64,000 nucleotides of DNA from the NCBI GenBank assembly GCA_932521025.1, contig OW051472.1:6758001-6822000 (forward strand). Reading direction: 5' to 3'. The position numbers were made by a program, and so were the translations under genes. Shown one piece after another: positions 59,904 to 64,000 of this stretch. The notes beneath the pieces were generated by a model. That model was not told the origin of the DNA. It saw only the letters and a list, made by a program, of their open reading frames with translations, and did no database searches. Source of the stretch: Oscheius onirici (lineage: Eukaryota > Nematoda > Chromadorea > Rhabditida > Rhabditidae). Positions within the stretch are counted from its first letter, which is position 1. Every line of letters begins with the position of its first letter.

Positions 59904-60510
59904 CTACACGTCAACAACAGCCGGGATTCCGGTAATCAATGGTACTATGTAGATGTCCAGCCACTTCATCGAAGCGAAGAGGACATGAGGCTCCGTCTGA
60001 AGTTGTTCAGTCGGTTAGTGAACAAGACTCACAGTTCTCTGCTTTCTCCAAACACGGTACATCTCCTTGAGCAAATTCCACTGTTGTTCAAGCCCAGCTC
60101 CAGTTCCATCAATGTTGAGCTTGACGCGAATCTCTTCCCATAGCTGTTTCCTGTACTTTGAATTTCTACAGGTCGGATTCATTGGCCATAGAGACATGGG
60201 TAGTTGTGGATAACGGCAAGAAGGCGAGCACAATCCTAAATTTGAAACTTTTGACTGCAAAAATGGAGGAATAACGCGGTTGTTCAAAGACACAGATGAG
60301 ACATCGAAATCTTCGTCTTCAGACATGTCGACATCGCTGTTGAGGTCGAATAGATTCTGGAAATGATCCAAAATTGCCCAAACGCTAGTAAATCTTTTTG
60401 TAGTCAGACGTCTTGGCGACGGATATATCATCAAAGGAGCGTTGAATATCTGTGAGAGAATCAGTAGCTGACGTGTAGCTAGTGGAGCTTTTGCCAAGTA
60501 TGCAACCCAT
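59904..60510 (-). pseudogene. MADF-domain gene with N-myristoylation start, frame broken
   Basis: The minus-strand ATG at 60510 follows TTTTCAG by one base and reads MGCILGKSSTSYTSATDSLT, a strong N-myristoyl plus palmitoyl signal. An acidic exon (NLFDLNSDVDMSEDEDFDVS) follows. The MADF helix 1 reads ARLLAVIHNYPCLYGQ (about 60230-60180) but then meets TGA. Helices 2 and 3 (CRNSKYRKQLWEEIRVKLNI, EQQWNLLKEMYRVWRKQR) lie in another frame that starts within the same few bases. One extra base near 60178 would join them. The final exon ends MKWLDIYIVPLITGIPAVVD. MADF domains usually bind DNA in Myb/SANT-like regulators. The break is either real decay or a sequence error. Confidence 0.55.
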
Positions 60511-60860
60511 GCTGAAAATTTAAGAATTAATACCAGAGAAACAACTCGAAAGAAGTGTATTGGGTTTTGAACTAGAAAAATGATGGGTCACGAAGACTGG
60601 AAATACATAATCTAACGAGCTTTTCCAATGACCGAGAGATTAGGGAGGTCGATCAATGACTCACGCTTTGGCTATGAGCTTATACAGTTGGACAGCTGTT
60701 GTTGACCGCGCGATAACCGGTAAGATAATACCAACGTTAGATCGTCATTTGATAACAAGAAATCATATTGGAAGAGACTTTATTCGTTTATACAAAATGG
60801 AGAAGACGTTTACAAGGTTACATTGAATAGAGGTAGAATCATCTTGATCACCAGTTGGAC

Positions 60861-61124
60861 TTAGGTCTTCTTCTTGGGCTTCTTCTCCTTCTTATTCTTC
60901 TTCTTGGGCTTGGTCTTCTCCTTCTTCTCGATCTGACGGTTGGCGGTACCGGAACGCTGAAAATAGTGATTGTTATCATAAGAAGTTATGGGTCCCGAAT
61001 TTGTGCCTAGGAAAGCGAATTCCTAAAAACTTACAGTCTGACGAGCGTAGAGGTTATTATGGACCTCCCTGATCTGACTGGAAGTCATGCCGATCATGAG
61101 TTCTCTGACCTCACGGGGCATCAT
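60861..61124 (-). CDS. small Lys-rich protein (61 residues), unknown
   Basis: Two exons in phase: 61124-61035 (MMPREVRELMIGMTSSQIRE to NLYARQT) and 60956-60861 (RSGTANRQIEKKEKTKPKKK to KKT, then TAA). The first half is a short amphipathic helix pair, the second an extremely basic tail. A GGTTTTCAG acceptor one base before the ATG supports this start and trans-splicing. No family recognised. It may bind nucleic acid. It sits beside the MSP gene in the same orientation, so sperm expression is possible but unproven. Confidence 0.75.
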
Positions 61125-61879
61125 CCTGAAAACCGAGACCATGACAAGAAGATGGGAATCTGTTAGAAAACAAAGAAAAACGACGAGTATCCCAAAAAGA
61201 GATAAAGGTCTGAAACTGTTATTATCACTGGAGCACAGTTCCCCCAAGGCGCGTATTCAAACATGGGATGCGCGGGTTATGCTGAACTTTGAAAAGGTGC
61301 CAATCTGTGGGCACGAGGGTGACTAGTCGATATGCAGAGGCAGACGGGAGTTTTCTTTCTGCATCATCCTGAGGGTTTAAGATGGCGAAGCTGTTTACTG
61401 TGGAACGGAGTGATGTTTTGGAAGAAGTCGTTGTTTTTTGATGGGAACACCTCTGGTCGTTAATTATGAATCAAACGTGCCGTCTATCTGGAAGATGATC
61501 TGTTTATGACAGTAGAAAACGTCAAAATCAAATGGTACCAGACAAAGCGCAAGTTAATTGAAAACAATGGTTTTTGGCCAGTCAAGTTTTAAGTTTTCTA
61601 TGGACACCTTCTACCATCAGAATGTGCATTCATTGACAGCCTGAGACTGTCTCGTAAAAGGTAGATCTTTCCGATAATAGTCTCATTTTCAATAGAGGCG
61701 AAGTTTTGCGTGGTTGTAGGGCTACAACTTTGCCGAACATCACAAAACAGTCAGTGAGCTAGAAAGTGCTTCCAGCTGCCTGAGTACAACACTAAATATT
61801 GAGGAACAACTACTACTAAAGTCAAGTTGTCTGTGTGTAAACAAAAAAAAGAAGACTATGCTCCCTAACATTTATTCGT
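61125..61879. other. intergenic, with dispersed repeat
   Basis: Between MSP and the Lys-rich gene. Near 61705-61760 is another copy of the dispersed ACAACTTTGC...GAACATC motif. No coding exon seen. Confidence 0.5.
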
Positions 61880-62260
61880 CTACGGGTTGTATTCGATCGG
61901 GAGGTTCTTGCGGCGGACCATTCCGTCTCCTTGGAACCACTCGCGGCGGAACTGCTTGGCAGCTCCGTCCGGAGTATTGGTCCACTCGATGGTGATGCGG
62001 TCGTTGTTCGTGTCCTCCTGGCCGAAGGCGAATGCGTCACAGCTCACAGCCATCAGAGTAGCCTCCTTGGGATCCAGGCAGCCACAGGCAGGGTCGACTC
62101 CAAGACGCTTCATATTGGTAGTCTTGATGGCCCATCCAATGCGACGAGCAGAAGAGTTTACGATCTTGATGTGGTAGGTGTGCTTGTCGTCGTAGGGGGC
62201 GTTGAAGACGATCTTGGTGCCGGGCTGGGTAGCGATGTCTCCGGGAGGAACAGTGGCCAT
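61880..62260 (-). CDS. msp: major sperm protein (MSP)
   Basis: A single intronless exon of 126 residues, the exact family length. It reads [80 protein letters not shown] and ends [20 protein letters not shown] plus P. MSP is the nematode-specific cytoskeletal protein whose polymerisation drives amoeboid sperm crawling, and which is released as an oocyte-maturation signal. Changes from the common form include a Trp in ARRIGW and an extra Cys in ACGCLD. A TATA box lies upstream. AATAAA begins four bases after the stop codon, so the 3' UTR is extremely short. This gene identifies the source as a nematode. Confidence 0.98.
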   Translation of the reverse strand: MATVPPGDIATQPGTKIVFNAPYDDKHTYHIKIVNSSARRIGWAIKTTNMKRLGVDPACGCLDPKEATLMAVSCDAFAFGQEDTNNDRITIEWTNTPDGAAKQFRREWFQGDGMVRRKNLPIEYNP

Positions 62261-62302
62261 GGCGATCCGATGGATGTTATGGTTTCTCTTCAGAATCGCT
62301 CG

Positions 62303-62311
62303 CCTTTTATA
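62303..62311 (-). promoter_or_regulatory. TATA box of the MSP gene
   Basis: TATAAAAGG on the minus strand, about 43 nt upstream of the MSP start codon. This would place transcription start some 10-20 nt before the ATG. Confidence 0.7.
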
Positions 62312-62699
62312 TGTTTTGGAATTGCTAATTGTGCTGTTTTTTTATGGATAACCCTCAAACTTTTGTAAAAGTTTGCAAACTTTTGTAACTTTTGAAAACT
62401 TTTGCAAATTACCTTTTGTTCTTGTTAAAACTACAGTAATCCTTTTGGATGCGAAACTCTGGGAATAATGGCGGCAGAAAGAAAATTATACTCTTCTTCC
62501 CGGAAATCCTTGCGGAATCACTGCCTCTTCTTCGGAGTCATTGGGGCCAATGGCTCCGAATAAACGTTTCAGCGAAGAGGCAAGTTCTTTAACCTTTGAC
62601 CAACACTATTTTTATATATATTTACTCGTAAATAATATGTAGAGGAGATCTGTATTGAAGTGAAGCTACCACATCTTCTTCTTCACCGGATTCTTGTCT
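62312..62699. other. intergenic, MSP promoter region
   Basis: Contains repeated AAACTTTTGTAA-like words at about 62356-62410. No gene seen. The right end is the 3' flank of the Ras-like gene. Confidence 0.5.
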
Positions 62700-63677
62700 T
62701 CACATGATGCTGCAGACTTTACTCTCCTTTGAGTTCTGAAACTAGGCTTCATTTCTCATTTCCTCCTAGCATACCTGACTATTTCTTCTACTTCCTTTCC
62801 TCGTTGGCGAATCTTCATTTGAGGAATGTACAGACGAATGAGCAGAGCTGCTTTCCTTCGGCATGGCTACAGAACTGTCTCTTTCTTTACTCTTACTCTT
62901 CAGTTTCGGGAGAAGGGATCTGGATCTTCTGCAAAATGATGTTCATTTCTGGTTGAGGTTAAAAACTAACATCTTCTTCCTCTTAGTCGAGACTTCTACG
63001 AGTTCTCTCAAAAATCCATCAGCTTCCGCATAAGTCGATCCGTTGATTTGCATAAAGACGCAGTTTTCGCCCAACTCCACTGCAAACTGTCGACCACCGT
63101 CCGTGGCAGCTGGAATATCTTCTGCTGCTCTACGAATCTTCTCCATCGACGGATGACGACGGATTTTGTTCTCGCGGTCCAGGTCCGACTCGTAGCCTTC
63201 GGAAGTCGAACTGATGACCGTCGAGCCGCTGTCATCTTCCTCGTCGATAACCTCGTCCAGGTCGCAGATCAGACGGATTGGCATCTGAAAAAGCTCTTTA
63301 TGAAAAGTGTTTCTTTCACTATCTGAGAGATTCTATTCGACACTCACCCTCTTTCGTTCAAAGTCATCCTTCAGAGTCTTGAGCTGTTCCAAAGAGGCAA
63401 CTGAGCTGGCCGAGTAGACCAGAACAGCCACATCGGCACATCTGATGGCCATTTCTCGTCCACCAGTCTTTCCAAGTCCCGGATCCGTGAACTGAATAGT
63501 ATGGGAGCGATCTGCTTGCTCCAAAGTCAGGTAGAAAGTGTCATCGTAGTGAACGTGCTTCTCGAATTTGGATGCGGCTTGGCAAAGTTTATTGAAGAGA
63601 ACCTGCTTGTGAGCTGGTCCCAAGAAGACGACACGAACTTCTCCCTTCTTCTCGTCATCACCGGCATTTTGAGTCAT
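62700..63677 (-). CDS. Ras-like protein with degenerate G motifs and CaaX box
   Basis: Minus strand, four exons: 63677 to about 63350 (MTQNAGDDEKKGEVRVVFLG to KTLKDDFERKR), about 63283-62971 (MPIRLICDLDEVIDEEDDSG to STKRKK), about 62931-62776 (RSRSLLPKLKSKSKERDSSV to SRRNSQ) and about 62735-62700 (NSKESKVCSIM, stop). The fold order is Ras: beta-1 VVFLG, helix LFNKLCQAASKF, strand TIQFTDPG, and AIRCADVAVLVYSASSVASL (the Ras vfs..sfesl region). But the P-loop is GPAHKQVL without the GK[ST], G3 is DPG rather than DTAG, and the NKxD motif is replaced by ICDLDE with an acidic insert. The C-terminus is polybasic with CSIM, a farnesylation motif. It is probably a membrane-anchored pseudo-GTPase. The ATG follows TTTTTCAG. 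Confidence 0.75.
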
Positions 63678-64000
63678 CTTCTGAAAAATACAATACATGT
63701 AAAGGGATTGAATGGTCGCGAAATGAGACGGAAAAGGCGGGTTCCCAAGATGCTTGTCAATGTGACTTTCAGTCTTGGAAGTTTGAGCGAAACCCTGGAC
63801 GTGAGAATGAAGCCGGATGAAAGATTGTTTCCTACGATTTTATGGTCTGATTCTGCTCTAAAATGGAAACCGACATTCGGAAAAAAAAGCCTCAAAGATG
63901 GACTGAAGAGGAGTCAATCAGAAGGTGGGATTTCAGGCTAATCAACTGGTTCAAAAAGAGTGATCTCGGTACAACTCAAAGATCAATCAGGATAGGAAGC
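63678..64000. other. right edge, no supported gene
   Basis: Upstream of the Ras-like gene. Short open frames on both strands without recognisable content. Confidence 0.5.

Noticed and set aside
59499-59952. Long open frames on both strands (RDRGTEGQ and LCPSVPLS repeats)
   Set aside because: Produced by a tandem 8-mer that has no stop in any frame; no splice or start context.

Overview
The window is nematode nuclear DNA. The clearest marker is a complete major sperm protein gene at 61880-62260. Most introns are short (about 36-90 nt) and end in TTTCAG. Many start codons lie 0-20 nt after a TTTCAG with no visible upstream exon, which is the look of spliced-leader trans-splicing. Genes lie on both strands and are mostly single-copy housekeeping genes mixed with nematode-type small secreted or unknown proteins. 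The species is not evident from the sequence.

Layout. 1-4.2 kb: a secreted beta/gamma-crystallin-like protein and an uncertain small membrane-type gene, both minus. 4.2-10.6 kb: a polyamine-type GNAT acetyltransferase (plus) converging on a TMTC-family O-mannosyltransferase (minus), whose 2.5 kb first large intron holds a tRNA-Lys(CUU). 12.0-14.1 kb: an F-box-like gene with frame problems. 15.9-17.0 kb: a SEA-domain type II membrane protein, converging on an unknown basic nuclear-type protein (17.2-18.2 kb, minus). 18.9-20.2 kb: the ubiquitin-like/ribosomal eS30 fusion (rps-30). 20.6-22.5 kb: an LHPP-type HAD phosphatase (plus) converging on SDHAF2 (minus). Two MITEs with 8-bp target duplications flank this pair. 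24.7-33.4 kb: a four-finger C2H2 gene with multi-kilobase introns. 35.4-45.3 kb: the giant HECT ligase UBR5. 45.5-45.8 kb: a candidate 7SK-like RNA. 46.2-49.3 kb: a secreted Thr-rich protein. 49.4-50.6 kb: TFIIB (minus). 51.1-54.7 kb and perhaps further: an EGF/LDLa single-pass receptor (minus). 57.4-58.9 kb: a RING E3. 59.1-59.9 kb: tandem perfect hairpins and a GGGACAGA satellite. 59.9-60.5 kb: a MADF-domain gene with a frame break. 60.9-62.3 kb: a small Lys-rich protein and MSP. 62.7-63.7 kb: a Ras-like protein with degenerate G motifs and a CaaX box.

The most interesting signal is in rps-30. Each of its three introns carries a diverged copy of one roughly 215-nt RNA. The copies keep the same helices through compensatory base changes and swap GCAA and UUCG tetraloops. 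They end in an ACA shortly before the 3' splice site, so they look like a family of intron-hosted structured RNAs, perhaps H/ACA-like but with an extra hairpin. Coordinates of exons were worked out by hand from splice signals and reading phase. Where boundaries are unsure the entry says so.
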